From Lunularia cruciata (taxonomy: Eukaryota > Streptophyta > Marchantiopsida > Lunulariales > Lunulariaceae): a stretch of 64,000 nt of DNA. Under the pieces are notes generated by a model. That model was given only the letters and a program-made list of their open reading frames with translations. It had not been told where the DNA came from and made no database searches. The stretch is from NCBI GenBank assembly GCA_948567375.1, contig OX419758.1, positions 68,663,965-68,727,964 on the forward strand, given 5' to 3'. Numbering within the stretch: position 1 is the first letter of the stretch; the number at the start of each line of letters is the position of its first letter. Both the position numbers and the translations under genes were made by a program. Of the stretch, positions 23,450 through 36,120 are shown one piece after another.

Positions 23450-24890
23450 GGTTTCACTACCTCTCTCTTTCCCTCTATTGGCTCCCTCATAACCCCTTCC
23501 TCCATGGTAAGTGGAATTTGGGCAATTCCTTTGGATATTGCCTCTTCCTCCACAACCAAAACAATTTCTATTTTTTTAAATTGTTGGCTGGTTGGCCTCC
23601 TCTGTATGGATATTTTCCATAAATCCTAGGTTCTCTTCCTAAATTATGATCCACCTCTCTTTTCTCCCATAGTTGCACCACATTGATCTTGAGATTTGCA
23701 AATTGTTCTATGATGGTTTGAAGTGGATCCTTTGGTGGAGGTGCAAGAATTGGAGCAACTACTACTTGTGGTGCAACCCTTGCCACCAAATAATTAGAAG
23801 TTCCACTATACTTGTAGCCTTGAGGAGGATGCACAACCTCCTTCACCACCAAATCACTCTCATCTCCTTCCAAACTCTCCTCCATACAAATTGCAATCTT
23901 GATAGCTTCAACCTTGGAAGAAGATTTCTCATATCTCACCTTGCTTCTAATTTGTGGTCTCAACCCTCCCACAAAATTCTTGGTGAGCATGGCTCCTATG
24001 CCAATCATAGTAGTCTCCACATCATCCCAACCCTTCCTCAACACTATGCAAAATCTAGACTCTAACTTTTCCACTCTTTCCACATAGACTCTCACTTTCT
24101 CTCCATCTTCTTGTTTGAGAAAGGTAACCTTACTCATCAATCTCTCATAACTCTCATCTTGAAGAAAGTTTTCAATCAGTGCTTAAGTCAAACTCTCCCA
24201 AGACTCTTCTTCTCCATCTCTCCTCTCTCTCTTTTGGTATTCTAACTCATACCATGTAAGTGTTGCATCCTCAAAAAATCTGGTAATAATGAGGCCCACT
24301 CATTCTTCCTCCTCTCATTGTTTCCTATGAAAACTCTCCTGAAGTCTCTCACAAAGGCCTCCACATCTTCTCCATCCTTGCCAAAGAAGACCGGATGTTT
24401 CCCCATCTTAACCCTTCATTATCTTTCTTTGCTCTCAATTTTTTCTCTCACTCTTTAACAAATAGAGTATATATATGACTAACACCATTTGAGAATAATC
24501 CACCCTAGGGAACACAAAAGGTTCAAGTTTCTCTAAGATTTCTATAGCAATATCAAATCCTAGAGTGTATATTAATCGAACTCTCATGGATAGTTTATCC
24601 ATAAGTTGAAAGATTATCTCCATCACTAATCTTGAGAACTAGCTGATGAAGGTGGTAGTATTTCTATAGCTTTACTAAGACTCTCTCCAAGATCCTTCAC
24701 CAAAGTCTCCAAAAGTGCTTTTACTCCACTACACTCATGTCTTTTTGGAAGTCCTGCAACTCCACAAACCTCACACAACTCCTTGGTCTTAGATCTTCTC
24801 CCTCCCAATCTTGGTGAAGAAGGGCCAACATGCAAACCTAAGTCAAGTAAGCCTCTCCTTTCCCTTAATCTCTTGCTCTCAAAGGTCAAT
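23450..24890 (-). pseudogene. Element D: gag
   Basis: The minus-strand coding shows a capsid-like segment (GKHPVFFGKDGEDVEAFVRD near 24400, then KVTFLKQEDGEKVRVYVERV, MLTKNFVGGLRPQIRSKV). A basic tail with a zinc-knuckle-like Cys/Gly-rich stretch lies near 23530-23575. The N-terminal part at 24626-24889 contains a Cys-rich ELCEVCGVAGLPKRHEC segment. Gag forms the particle. It is broken in several places. Confidence 0.7.
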
Positions 24891-25950
24891 GGACATGAAA
24901 TTGCCTTATGTCCCTTCTCTCCACATAGAAAGCACTTAGATTCACTCTTTCCTCCAAGTGGTATAGGTTTTTGTATCCTCTCAACACTCTCTTCAAATTC
25001 TATTGTAAACTCTCATTTCCTCAAATCCACCCCTAAAATCACCTCAAATCCTTGGGGAACCTTGCATAGTCTCAATTTCCACTCTTGATGACCCTCCATT
25101 TTCCCAAGATGAATCTAAACACTCAAACATGCTTTTTGTTGCTCTCAAACTCCTCATGCATGAGATTTCAACTCTGCAGAATTGACCCTTCCTCACAATT
25201 TCACTCAAATCTCTCAACTAGTATGTGATAGTCTCTGAAATTTTTCACACTTGATCACAAATTTAGGGCATCCGTCCCTGCAAAATTTCAGATCTTTTCA
25301 TTGAGCCATTTGGCCTAGACACCTTTCTATTCAGCACACATATTTCAGATTTTGTTTGAAAACCACCCCCCTCACTTCAAAAACTCATTACTCCCTGCTC
25401 AAGAATGATCTCTCTCTAATTTTTAATTCAGCAGGTAGGATATAATGTATTGAATCATGGAAATTTTCACTAAAATCCACTGAAAATTGAAGAAATAGCA
25501 AACTCTGTACAATTTTCTAGAGAGCATGTAGTTGCGGGAGCAGTTTACCCTCTCAACTTTCAAAAATGCTAGCCCAATGGGCATAATAACTCTTACAATA
25601 ATTCCAAGTGTGCTAACTGGAGAATAACCCAAGCTATCATGTGTAGAAATTTCAAATCCAGATTTAAAATTTGAAATTTTGCCCAAAATCACCTTAATTT
25701 CCAAAATCTACAATAGACCTCACACAATCTCTCCAAATCATTTACATGTGTACAAGATGTACAAAATCACCTCAAAGACATCATAATGAACTATAGGGTA
25801 AAAAAATGGATCTTGGTTCTCTAACATAAGTTCAGCCCTCTCCTCTCGTAATGTTCTCTCCAAGTGAGCTCTCATAGCCTCCTTTTGCCTAATGTAGAAT
25901 TGAACACGGAACATTATCTTGCCTTCTAAAGAGGTCTTGGCAATGGAACC
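24891..25950 (-). other. Element D: leader with candidate primer-binding site
   Basis: This 1.06 kb stretch between the 5' LTR and gag shows no convincing domain. The minus strand reads TGGTTCCATTGCCAAGAC five bases inside the LTR end (about 25933-25951), a plausible primer-binding site. I do not recognise the matching tRNA. Confidence 0.5.
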
Positions 25951-27295
25951 AAAAATGTGAGCTAGCCTATCTCTCACTCAGGATAAACCTCTGATGGCTA
26001 TTATGGTAGCGCACCATGGACTAAGAAGGCAAGGAACCCCAACTCCATCATACTACTCCAAGGCTAACACTCCAAGACTCAAGACATTGCTTACTAGAGA
26101 ACTCAATGTGAGAGAGATAGTTGCAAATGAAAGGATAATCAAAACCTCCTCACCCCTTGTTTATATACTTATGAAATATTTACGTACCAAAATTACTAAT
26201 TACCATAGTAACTCAAGTTACTAGACTAAAAGTCAAATAAAGTCAAAAAGTAGAAAAGAATATCCATTCACATGGGCATATTCCACTAGCATGTGATCTT
26301 ATCTTGACCCAACCACTAAGTCAAGGATTTCTTCACATGGGCTATCCTTGGACTATAGAAGAATCCAAAACAAAAAGGCTTGCAGGTCCAAGAGTTCTCA
26401 ACTCTTTCCTCAAAGCCAAACACCTAGGAATAATGTGACAACTTGACAAATATCACTTTGGCGGTAATCGAGTAAGTAAAGTTTATTCCCGTAGAGATTC
26501 TTCCCAGAACTGGTCAAATATGAAGTCAAAAGTCACAATTGCAGTTCTTCTTGATGTCTTCTTTAATCTCTTAGGTAGAAACTACACCCAGAAGAGAGTA
26601 ACAAGCTCACAATCTTGACAACTCGTCATTAATACACACATATAATCACAACATAGCAAATTCTGTCCAAACAACTCTTGATTGTGATGATTCAGATTCT
26701 CCCGAAGATGGCACTTTACTGCAAAGACCAATTTTGCCTCAGAATTGTGTTCCACCCCTCCACTAAAGGCACAACTTCCTCGATCGAAATGGCTTCACAT
26801 CAACTTCGTGCTGCACTCAGCAATGCAGAATACTAACAACACTCCAATTCCTCTCAGACCTGTCAAGGCATTGCTCCGATGCACTTCACTCAGGATCAAA
26901 CACACAGAATGAAGATCAAGGCTGTAGATTCCAACATCCACAAACACATTGACTTGCTCTTTGGAATTCTCCACACACTCACAAATACAAACACAAAATT
27001 GACAATCGAAATTAAGCTTAAGTGATGAGTATTGAGAACAACACTTTGCTTTATCTATCTTCAGAAATATGAATACTAAATAACATCGTACTGTGAATGC
27101 TCCACTTAAATACTGAAGCAAATGGCAGATTTTCCTACCTAAGCACCGCTTCCTAACATCTCTTCCTACCTACAGATCCCAAGTGACAAGCTATCGTTTC
27201 ATATCTGTCCTTTCCTATCTCAAAATTGACTTCTATCCCGATCCGATGTCTACTTCATCATTGGCTTCCAAACCCGATGATCTTCTTACTATTTC

Positions 27296-30043
27296 TCATT
27301 CTTCAGGTATGAATGATTCTACTAATTTCTTTACTAATTCTACAACTTCTACACTACAATCTACAATTGAGCTCCGGGTTACTCCATCTACACTCTTATT
27401 TCTCAACCCACTCTTCTCTAAAGTGTCAATTAGCAAGTCCGATGACACTTGAGTTTCTACTTCTCCAACATCGGGTCTCTTCTCCACTGTCACACTAATC
27501 CGAATCTTCTCTAATTCCAAATTGACTAAATCTAACCTAAGACTAAAATTATTCTCTACCTCTAACATTTTCCTATCTACACGCTCTCTCAACCAAATTA
27601 GCAAGGTGTTTATGTCCACGTCCTTGGCTTTTTGTTTCCGAGTCTCCTGCACAAGTAATTTCAACTCATGTAGGCGAGCTTCTTCCAATCTTCCTTCAGC
27701 CTCCGTGCTTAAGATCGCTCTTAATTTCCCTGCAATGTCTCCTACTGATTCCGACTCATATCCTCGAGAGCGTTCTACCTTTAATTCCGCTCAATACATC
27801 TTCGACTCGTCTTTGTATTCTGCAGCAAGTATCTTCTTCTCCTCTGAACACTATATATTCTTTTGTTCCACCCTCTTGACAAGTTCTCACAATCGCTCTT
27901 CTTCTTTGTGCCTGGACGTCAACTCTCTCTGCCATGCTTGATCTTTTGCTGCGGCACTCTTCTTCAAGTTGTCCAACTCCTGCTTCATCACGATAGTCAT
28001 TGCCTTCAAATGAACATTTTCAATGTGCACATCACTCACTTCCTCCTTCATCTTGCTCAGCCACATCGCATGCTCCTTCAATTCTCCAGCTTGCTTCTGC
28101 AATTCCTTCTCCTTCTCGGCGCAGCTTCCTTGTATCAGGCTCAGCGTTTTCTTCCTTGAGTCTTCCTCCATCCGAAGATCTTCAATTTCTTTATTTCTTC
28201 GGACTTGATGCTCATGTAGCTCCTACACTTCCTTCAACAGATACTTCACCATCTGCAATTCGTTCATCCCCTTTCTGCGATCTTGGGGAATTACATTTTG
28301 ATTCTCCTTTAGTAGCTCCAGCAATGGTGTGACTACCTTTGTCAAATACAATATCCCAAAGTGTTCCGCTTCTTCCTTGCCACCTTCGTCTGGAGTCTTC
28401 TCCTCCGTCATCGGCTCCTTCATCCAAAGTCGTGATCTTCGTATCTTCATTGTGTCGGCACTGTCTTTGTCTTTGCCTCTTGAACTCGGCCCCGCAAGAT
28501 ACTCCTCCTTCGCTTCGGGTCTTGGCATGTTCTCCACCATCGCCTCACCAGCCTCACTTACTACCACCGATTGCTGGACTTTTGGTTCTCCCTCACTTTT
28601 GCTCCCAGACTCCTCACTTTTCAATGTGAGCTCTTCTTCTTCCGAGTCTTCCTATGACTTAGTTTCTTCATCAGACTCCAATCTTGATGATGCCCCTCTT
28701 ACAACTTTAGCGGTCTTCAACATCAGCCTCCAAGTCTTTCATTGTATGGGCAACGACTTGGCTTCTTCGGGTTTACTTTGCTTCTTTGTCTTCAGACTAG
28801 TAACATCTTTGATCTTCCATTGTCCCGTCCTTGCAAAGTACTCGTCATTCACTCACAGATGTAGCATATACTGACGCTCCTCTTTGTCTGCTTCCCATCT
28901 CAAATCGAGGTGCATGTGCGACACCATACGATGACGCTTGTCTTCGGTTAGCAAGTTCAGCCCAAAGTAGAAGTGAGTTGCAAATAGTGCAAAATAATGT
29001 GGTGGCAAGCCCGTTCTCCAATTCACCACCATCTGCCTTGTTCAGTGATGGAAGCACTTTGCCCAATTTACTGGTACTCCTGCAAACATCTGATGGAAGA
29101 AGACTGCCTGCTGCATGGTCACGTAGGTCATTTGCTCTGGCTTGAACATGGCCATCATCGCCCCCATGATACTTCTTCAGATCGGGTCCCGATAGGATTC
29201 CACCTTGTAACCATTTGTAGTTCTTGGAGTGAAAAATGAGTTACGGATCTCCGCCGTCTCCTCTACAGCATCACACTTCTGACAGAAGGTGACCCCTGTT
29301 GGCTCTCCTACTTCTCTCCCCAATACTAATTTCCAATCCGACTCAGTTCATCTAGCCGGATTGCCTCTCTTCCCCTCCACCTCGGGACCCTCCTCACAAT
29401 TACTGACAGCAATCTCTGCCATCACTCCCGGGAAACTGAAATTCCAATTCCATGCTAAAAAGGTAATACAAAGTCTAACCAAGACTTTGATTCTAGCTAC
29501 TACATCTACTTGTCGAATTGCAAAACCTCTCACTGCCAGCGCGTTGGCCACCTTCTTTGCCATGATTTGTTCTCTCATTCTACGTTGTTAGAAGATCAGA
29601 CCCTCTCCTAGACGAGAAACTCTAACTCCCTCAGGGTTCCAGAAAATTTCACTCTCGACAGGCTTTTGGACACACATTACTACAGGACGACTACTCAAAG
29701 GAATTGGAAATTTACTCAAGTTGTTTGAATTCCTCCTGCGTAGTCGCAATTTTATATTGCCCCGAATTGTAGTCATTCTTCAGTCAATTTTGTCAATGAT
29801 TTTCTCTCTTCTGCGTGCACTCTCGGTCACTATCAAGACATGATTCTCCTGCCCCCGCCGTTTCTTGAAATGTACTTTCTTGCCACGTACAGAGGTTGTT
29901 AAACGTTCTTTGTCTTTTCTGCATTTTCCAATCCAAAGACGGTGATCTTTGGACCGTTCCCGGCATACTCCTCTTCCGAGTACCTCCATCATCGGATTCG
30001 ATGTCAGCTTCTTTGGCTTCCCTCTGAAGTTACTTCCGTCCAT
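27296..30043 (-). pseudogene. LTR-borne coding tract of E
   Basis: Minus-strand coding of the B-type LTR protein. It has a basic N-terminal part (GKKVHFKKRRGQENHV near 29850; B has the close counterpart GKKVHFKKWQGQKKHV), the WNFSFPGVMAEI and GNPAR core, an acidic linker (28223-28624) and a coiled coil (27887-28171 and 27296-27688, with RLHELKLLVQETRKQ). B and E carry an upstream basic stretch not obvious in A. It is broken in several places. Confidence 0.68.
29748..29757 (-). promoter_or_regulatory. TATA-like box in E LTR
   Basis: ATATAAAATT on the minus strand, 372 bp from the LTR start, identical in sequence and offset to B. Promoter role inferred. Confidence 0.5.
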
Positions 30044-33000
30044 TCTTTGTCCGCAATTTGACTTTTCTGTGCTTACTTCGTCTCTTAAACACTACTAACC
30101 CTAGAAAAACAAAAAATGTGGGTATTACAAATAATACCAAGTCAACACACTAGAATCCAAAATAGTGGTGCTCATCTTTTCCACTTCCTCTAAAGTAAGG
30201 TCCCCTCTATCTTAGCTATGACTAAATTTAGCTAATCATGACTAATGTAGAACCATCCTTTATCTCTATATAAATAATATCTCTCAAGTACTTGTAATAC
30301 CAAGCTAAATATCACAATACCACACACATGCACAAATGGGTGTTACAGTTCCCATAGAGATACGAGTCAAAAATATCCTAATACAAAGCAAAGTAACCAA
30401 ATCAGTTCTTCTTGAGTTCTTCTTTAATCTCTCAAGTAGAAACCACATCCAGAAGAGAGTAACAAGTATTGAAATGCATTCTCGTCACAACAATTTGTCA
30501 CCCATAATCACAAATCTTTCAATTTTGTCCAAACAAACTTGATTGTGATGATTCAATCCCTCCTAAAAACAGCTACTTCATTGTGAAACAACTTTGCCTC
30601 AAAATTGCATTCCACCCCTCCACTAAAGGCACTAGAACTTCCTTAATTGAAATTGCTTCACATCTACACTCACAAATGCAAAATACTACCAACACAACAA
30701 TCCCTTTCAGATCTGTCAAGGCATTGCTTTGATTGCTATCCACTAAGGATCAAACACAGAAAATGGGATCAAAGATGTAGAATCCAACATCTAACATTCA
30801 GAATTGCACTTTGAATTTCTCTAAACACTCACAAACACACACAAAGAGTTGATACTTGGAATTAAACTCAAACGACAAGCACTCAGATCAGCACTTCACT
30901 TTATCTATTCTCAAGAATATGAATATTGAACAACAACACACTACAAGTGCCTCCTTTAAATAGGTTGAGCATTGATAGTTACTTAACTTCCTAAACACCA
31001 ATTCCTAACAACTCTTACCAACCTAGAGATCCAAAATGACAATGCACCTCTTCATATTTATCTCTTCAAATCTCAAAACTATTCCTAATCCGATCTGATG
31101 TCTACTTCTACTTTAGCTTCCAAACCGGAGGAAAGTCCCTTCACCTCATGTACTTTGGGTTCCAAAACTACTAATCCTTCTACCAATTCTAACATGTTTT
31201 CACTCTGATCTGCAATTAAACTCATAGGTAATCTATCTAACTCCTTATCTCGCAACCCACTCTTCTCTAAAGACTCACTTAATAAATCCAAAGACACATG
31301 AACCCTGATTTCTTATACCTCAAATTTAGTCCATAAACTATCCTGAAGTTTCTCTCAATTCTAACTTGACTAAATTTAATCAAATAGTTACATTGTCTTC
31401 TACCTCCACTATCTTCTTGTCTACTTGAGTTTTGAGACTAATCAGTAATGCATTCAGATCATTGTCTTTTGTATTCTTCCTCCTTGTCTCTTGCACTAAC
31501 AACTTCAACTCGTGTAGTCTCATTTCCTTGATCTTCACACTAGATTCAGTACTCAACATCACCTTCAACTATATTGCAACCCCTTCAATTGTCCTTGATC
31601 ATTCTCTCCTCTCCCTCTCACGATCAGCCAGCCAATCCTCTTGATACATCTTCAACTCCTTGGTGAATTCTGCTTGCAGATGCTCTCTTTCCTTCTTCTT
31701 CAATGTCAAGTTCTTCTCCAAACTACTAATTATCTCTTTTGATCTTTCTTCTTCCTCACATCTCCTTATTAACTCTCTCTGCCAATATTGCCTCTTCTCC
31801 TCTACACTTTGCCTCACACTGTCAAGCTCTTGCTCCCTCTCAGCTATCTTTGCAGTAGCATGTATGACTTCTTATCTAGAATCCTTAAACTCCTTCTTTA
31901 ATCTTTCATGCATAGCTACTTGCTTTCTTCTAATCTATAGTATGTTGTTCTATAATTCTATCTTTATTCTCCACCTCCTTTTGTAGATTCTCATTTATCT
32001 TTTTTTGTAATACTTCATCTACTTGTAGTATCTCTCTTTCTCCTTTCTTTGGATTAGACTCACTCTCAACTCTAAATTCTCCGACTCTAACCTTTCCAAT
32101 ACCTATAACACATTTTGCACATTTGGATGTATGCTTTGTATTTCTCTCTTCATATTCTCCATCTCCAATAGTAGTGGGCACACAATTTCTTGAAGATACT
32201 CTAGTCCTTCATATTGTTTCTTCTCTTCTTCTCCTAACACCTTACTTTGCAATTTGGAGCTTTATATCAGCACTAGCTCCTCATACTCTAAGCCTCCATC
32301 TTCTTTAGATTCTTTTCTTTTGCTCGGCCTTGCTTCACTTACTGCACTTCTCCTCAATCTAATTCCCTTTTAAATTAAATCTTAGGTTTGAACTCCTCCA
32401 GAATTTTGTCTTCCTCCTTGTAACTTGCAGCTTTGGTCTTCTGATTTTTCTGTTATTCTTCTCTTGATTGCTGAACCTCTACACCTTTGTCTCTCCCACT
32501 GCTTGATTCTACACTCTGTAATGTGAGCTTTGCTTCTTCTTCTCCTTTCAAGTTCTATGATCTGTACTCAACTTTGCCTTCTGACTCTCCCTCCAATGAC
32601 ACAATCACCACAATGTCTTTCTTCAGATTTACCTTTCTTGCTTTTTGAGGTTTCCCTGATACCAACTCTTCTTCTAGCCAACTCTTCTTCCTTGTCTTTG
32701 GAACGGTTATTGTCACCTTCACATTCTACCCCATTTTGACATAGTGCTTGTCACTATTCTAGATTGTCCAAATGAACTAATGTTCATCCGCATTGACTTC
32801 TCTTCTTAAATCTGGGTGAATGCAACACCATCTTCTGTCTCTCCACCGCATTTAGTACATTCAACCCCAAGTAGAAATGGGCTGCAATGTAGTGTGGTGG
32901 CATCTTGTCTCATAAATTCCACACCATCTACCTCATGTGTTGGTAAAAGGACTTTGCCTAATTGATGGGTTCTCATGCAAATAGTTTGTGAAAGAACCAC

Positions 33001-33574
33001 TTGGTTGTTCATCACATAAGTTGTTCTCTCCGGTTTAAAGATTGCCATCATTGCTCCCACAATACCTTGCTTCACATGATCTTGATAGCTTTTTACCTTA
33101 TATCTATTCTTTGTATATGGACTAGTAAATGATGCTCTCACTTTTGCGGTTTCTTTTGCAACATCTCCTTTCCCAAGGAAAGTGGCTCCATGTGGTACCC
33201 ACATTTTTTGGTTTTTTTCAAAATGGAGAAGAAGAAGTGTATAGAGAAGTCAGATTGCGCTTGTATGGCCAAAGAAGGCAAAGAAAACAGTCTTCATGAT
33301 GAAACCCAAGGTAACATAGCTTTGGGTCATAAGGCAAAGTACTCGGAATTGCCTTGTCAGCATACAACCTGAAGTAAAGAGTCTTTGTATCAAGGGTGCT
33401 CAACCCAAGGTGAGGACAATGTAACAACTTTCCTTCGAGGCAAGAGATTTAAGAAAGGACCGTTCAAAAATGGCGGTCATACGCGTGAAGGACACTTGAC
33501 AGTGACAAGAGCATGCAAGAGGTGTGATTTCTTGGTAGAAACTTGAATTGAAGAGAGATGAAGAAGGCGCAACT

Positions 33575-33584
33575 CTATAAAAAT
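33575..33584 (+). promoter_or_regulatory. TATA-like box in G LTR
   Basis: CTATAAAAAT, 384 bp from the LTR start, as in A and C. Promoter role inferred. Confidence 0.55.
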
Positions 33585-33603
33585 TAGGCTAAAGACAAAG
33601 CAA

Positions 33604-36120
33604 TGACAAGCAATTTTCCTTCGCCATTAAGAAGTTGTCTTGCATGAGATTGTGGGAAGGGAAGTAGAGTTGAAGACGAGTTGGTGTGTAGAGGAGAATT
33701 TGAGAGAGCTAATCCGGGAGTCAACAGGAAGAATAGTCCCCAGCCCAATGAGGAAGAAAGAAAGATAGGAGGAGGGAAGAAGAACTCTGAATTTGCAGTG
33801 AGAAATCATGCAACTCGGAGGTTAGATGTGATCGCAAGAATTGAAGTCTTGAGCAGACTTTGGATCACATTCTTGGCGTGGAACTGGAATGTGAGCCTTC
33901 CAGGATTCATGAATGAGATAATCAAGAGTAGATGTCTTGATGGCCCCGAGGAAGAAGGGAAGAGAGGTAATCCGGCTCATTGGACGGAGTCAGATTGGAG
34001 GTCAGTACTCGGAAGAGAAGCAGGTGTAGAGTAGGGTGCCACATTCTTGGGGAAGGGAGAAGTAGCAGAAGAAACCCATGAGGTGAGAGATGCTTTCTCT
34101 TTGAAGTGCATGAAGAATGGATACAAAGTAGAGAGTTACAAGGGATCCTATCAAGCAAGGGATCGTGAGTGCTCTAATGGCAATCTTGAAGCCGGAGAGA
34201 ACGACTTATGTGATGAAGCACCAAGCGGTGTTCTTCCATAAGATGTTTGCAAACGAGCAAATTAATTGAGCAAAGTGCTTTCATGGGCAAACAAGACAAA
34301 TGGTGTGGAATTTGTGGGATAAATTGCCTCCCCATTACATTGTGCTGTTTGTAGTGCATTTTTATTTGGAGCTGAACTTGCTTATTGCGGTGGAGCGCAA
34401 CAGAATGGTGTCACATTTCCATCTCAACTTAAGAAAGGAGGTTGACATGGAGGAACAATAGTACATTCTTCAGATCAGGAGTAGCAATGAGTACTACGCA
34501 CAGACGGGGAAGAGTGTGCAGTTGGATGTGAGTACTCCAAAGTCAAAGAAGAGGAGTCGACAAGGAGAAGGAGAGATGTCAAGAAAATAAGACCTCAGAA
34601 GACCAGAAGGGTAAACCTGAGGAAAGGTATGGTGGTAATCATATCGTCGGAGGAAGAATCGGAGTGCAAGTCCAAAGACTCAGAAAGAGAAGAAGAACCC
34701 GAGCTCACACTATAGAGTGGAGACACAAGTAGTGACAGCGATGATGGAGGAGAGATGACATTGGTACCTGTAGAAGAAGAAACCAAGATGGAGATAGATG
34801 AGAAAGGTAATGTGAAGTTAGAAGATGAAGTGCTAGAGTAGGAAGAGAGAAAAGTTACCATTCAATGAGGAGTTCATTCCAAGCAAAAGGCAAAGTGTGA
34901 AGCGGGGCCAAGCAAGGTAAGAGAAGAAGAGAATGCAAGTTTGGGAAGTGAAGCATCCATTTTGATACAATGGCTGCAGCTCAAAAGGCGAGTATTGAGA
35001 GAAGAAGAGGTGAAGAAAGAGATCACTCCACAAGTCAAAGTAGCCACAAGTGAAGGAGTGGAGTACTTGCAGGAGGTTGTATGTCCCTTATTGGTGAAGT
35101 TAGAGCACAAGAAGAAGGAGATGCAGTCAAAGTGTCCAGAGGTGAAGACTATGTTGCAGGTGTTAGCCTGATTGGAATAAGAGAACTAGGAATTGAAGAA
35201 GAGTATAATCCGAGGTGAGGAGGAAAGAGAAGTACTATGAGTAGATGCAATAGTACAAAATCAAGTGATTGAGAATTTGAAGAGAGAAGCACGGAATCGA
35301 GAGGAACTCATAGAGCAGAGTGACATAGCAAGGGAAAGACAAGTAGTTGAGTATGATATCTTGAAGCAAAAATTTGCTGATTCAAGATTAGAGATTATCC
35401 ATGCTATGGCAAGAGTAGCCAAGAAGGAACAAGAGCTTGATAGGGTGATGGAGAGTGTAGAAGAGAAGAAGCAGCTCTGGCAATGAGAGTTGACAGTGAG
35501 GTATAGAGAAGAAGAGAGGTTGAGAGAGTTACTTCGCAATCAAGAGGAGAAGATTGTACAAAAGGAGAAGGAGAAGGAGGCTATGAAAGCTGAGTTTGAA
35601 GCACAATTGGCAATGTACCGAGAAGATTGGCTTGCAGATCAAGAACAAGAGAGGAAAATGAGATTGGAGCCATTGAAAGAGATCATAATCAGGATGAATG
35701 CAATGCTAAGTACAGAGGCCAATGTGCATATTGAAGAGACGAGGCTGCACGAGTTGACGTTGTTGGTGTAAGAGACGAGGAGGAGACATGCAAAGGACAA
35801 AGACTTGAATGCTTTGTTGATCAATCTTAGAACTCGTGTAGATAGGAAAATATTGGAAGAAGAAGACAATATCATGATTAGATTAAACTTAATGAAATTA
35901 GAGATAAATAAACTTTGGAAGGATGTTAGAGCAAAACCTGAAGTAGATGAAGTAGGAGTGTAGATGTCTTTGGAGTTACCATTGGAGACATAAGAGAAGA
36001 GTGGGTCGGGAGATAAGGAGTTAAAAAGATTACCAACTAGAGGAATTTCAGATCAGGAAAGAGACCTATTAGATTTGGTAGAGGAATGAGGAGTTGTGAA
36101 AGCTGAGGAAGAAGTAGACA
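33604..36120 (+). pseudogene. LTR-borne coding tract of G
   Basis: Plus-strand coding of the A/C-type LTR protein. The core at 33681-34034 reads GGGKKNSEFAVRNHATRR, FLAWNWNVSLPGFM and GNPAHWTESDW. Linker coding follows, then a coiled coil at 34941-35771 (LVKLEHKKKEMQSK, DSRLEIIHAMARVAKKEQEL, RLHELTLLV). It shares the whole domain order with A and C but is more decayed, with many breaks. Confidence 0.7.

Larger units (their letters stand above)
26434..30129 (-). mobile_element. Element E: solo LTR, B-type subfamily
   Basis: A minus-strand LTR of 3696 bp, starting TGTAATACCCACA at 30129 and ending with the TTGTCACA terminus at 26434. The TSD AATAA is at 26429-26433 and 30130-30134. No internal region is present, so it is a solo LTR inside the 5' LTR of D. 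Its coding tract matches B (MAEIAVSNCEEGPEVEGKRG at about 29350-29440), not A. Confidence 0.93.
1..30347 (-). mobile_element. Element D: Ty3/gypsy retrotransposon, 5' half, interrupted by C and E
   Basis: D lies on the minus strand and its 3' part is outside the window. Reading right to left, it has a 5' LTR (30347 down to 25956, split by E), a leader, gag, protease, reverse transcriptase (21331-22290), then RNase H at 1-257 after the C insertion. The LTR starts TGTAACACCC and ends CTCACA. Without E it is 691 bp, the same length as solo LTR H. D sits inside the F LTR: the F sequence begins abruptly at 30348 with GTTCC, so D's other TSD copy should lie beyond the left edge. The RT motifs (DGYSGYNQI, FIDDFCVYG) resemble the plant non-chromovirus Athila/Tat-like branch. 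It is broken, with several breaks. Confidence 0.85.
25956..30347 (-). repeat. 5' LTR of D (split by E)
   Basis: The parts are 25956-26433 and 30135-30347, 691 bp in all. Read on the minus strand it starts TGTAACACCC at 30347 and ends CTCACA at 25956. It matches H (37261-37951) over its full length, which fixes both ends. E sits inside it with a perfect AATAA duplication. Confidence 0.9.
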
